A stretch of 64,000 nucleotides of DNA. Source: Kaistella carnis (GTDB lineage Bacteria; Bacteroidota; Bacteroidia; Flavobacteriales; Weeksellaceae). The stretch spans positions 124,001 through 188,000 of the forward strand of contig NZ_CP034159.1 in assembly GCF_003860585.1 (NCBI RefSeq), written 5' to 3'. Within the stretch, counting starts at the first letter, position 1. Each line of letters starts with the position of its first letter. The notes under the pieces are model-generated. The model saw only the letters and a program-made list of their open reading frames with translations, was not told the origin of the DNA and did no database searches. This document shows positions 63,465-64,000 of this stretch, in pieces. A program made the position numbers and the translations under genes.

Positions 63465-63941
63465 TTATTTGATTTTTGTCCAGGTTTGATTGGTTTTTAA
63501 TGCATCAAAGAACTGATAAAGCTTTTGTAATTCCGGAGTTCCGTGTTTTCCGTAATCCTCAATTTTCTTTTCTTTTCCATCTTTATAGGTGATGTTTAAA
63601 TTAGATGTTGGTAAATCGCTTACGTTCCTATTTCCGTAATGATCTTTCATTTTCGACAATTTTAAATCGTTCAAAATGGAAATCAATTCATCGTATTTAT
63701 CGTTACCAATTTTCCCCGTAAATGTGCCTTCATCTTCTTGTGAATCAGTGTCGCGGGAAAAATTAAATCGCTTTGCTTCAAATACTGCCGTTTGATCTGA
63801 GCTTATTGTCATTTTGTAAATTGGACAAAAGCCAAAGCAGGCACCTGCTGAATATTCAATTTTAGAATATGGTGTGTCCATCTTATTTGTTGAACATGAG
63901 AACAGGAATAAAAGTGTAAAAAGGGTAAGTAAATATTTCAT
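63465..63941 (-). CDS. DUF6438 family lipoprotein
   Basis: A 158-residue lipoprotein from the ATG at 63939-63941; the frame extends nine codons upstream but the internal Met gives the signal MKYLLTLFTLLFLFSC with lipobox cysteine. The mature part starts near a GACFGFCPIYKMTI stretch, the Cys-rich signature of DUF6438, followed by mixed strands and helices. The family is common in Bacteroidota and of unknown function. It is transcribed alone. Confidence 0.85.
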   Translation of the reverse strand: MKYLLTLFTLLFLFSCSTNKMDTPYSKIEYSAGACFGFCPIYKMTISSDQTAVFEAKRFNFSRDTDSQEDEGTFTGKIGNDKYDELISILNDLKLSKMKDHYGNRNVSDLPTSNLNITYKDGKEKKIEDYGKHGTPELQKLYQFFDALKTNQTWTKIK

Positions 63942-64000
63942 AAGGTGATTTTCTTTCCATTGTTTCAAGTATTATTCCAAAAAAAAATAGGTTTGGAAAA

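Noticed and set aside
1..64000. CRISPR array, prophage, integron, tRNA or rRNA genes.
   Set aside because: No regular direct repeats with spacers, phage structural genes, attC-like sites, or cloverleaf sequences were recognised in any intergenic stretch.

Overview
The window reads as chromosomal DNA of a member of the Bacteroidota, class Flavobacteriia, most likely a Weeksellaceae genus such as Chryseobacterium or Kaistella. I infer this from the low G+C content, the TAnnTTTG-type -7 promoter elements, the lack of clear Shine-Dalgarno sequences, the fused SecDF, the many small lipoproteins and the marker families (GSCFA, DUF2461, DUF6438, META). No rRNA, tRNA, CRISPR array or prophage was seen.

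Layout. 1-3.3 kb: the end of an efflux operon (TolC plus a truncated HlyD-type adaptor), a rhodanese and a Crp/Fnr regulator. 3.4-12.4 kb: an amino-acid permease, a BNR-repeat secreted protein, hemN, a GNAT acetyltransferase, two degraded transporter genes (VIT family with an in-frame stop; chrA with deletion and frameshift), a haem-motif lipoprotein and a histone-deacetylase-like hydrolase. 12.7-23.5 kb: a membrane-stress-like module on the minus strand: CesT/YbjN-like protein, PspA, YqiJ-like OB-fold membrane protein, flotillin and a giant 'DNA repair ATPase' (about 1616 residues when restored). A divergent XRE regulator and a palindromic operator lie at its head. The giant ATPase is split by an IS982-family element with a 7-bp target duplication. 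23.6-34 kb: a 5'-nucleotidase, a Zn/Mn ABC uptake operon, a ferritin-like DUF2383 protein, a Zn/Cd P-type ATPase and small secreted proteins. 34-44 kb: an SDR enzyme, SecDF, a Tet-type MFS pump, TatA, PAP2 phosphatase and DNA polymerase I. 44-51 kb: two glycosyltransferases, an amidohydrolase, a polysaccharide flippase and a GH13 amylase lipoprotein. 52-64 kb: two DEAD-box helicases, an IS1182-family element bounded by mirror-image terminators, the Pit phosphate uptake pair, a polyprenyl synthase, GSCFA, TatD, an acyltransferase and a DUF6438 lipoprotein.

The most interesting parts are the PspA-flotillin-giant ATPase module and its interruption by the IS, and a family of structured intergenic elements present in three divergent copies (12.6, 38.7 and 59.9 kb), two of which show a compensatory base change in their central stem. 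Several other palindromic intergenic repeats are scattered through the window. Metal handling recurs (Zn/Mn uptake, Zn/Cd export, decayed VIT and chromate transporters), but the genes are not in one operon.
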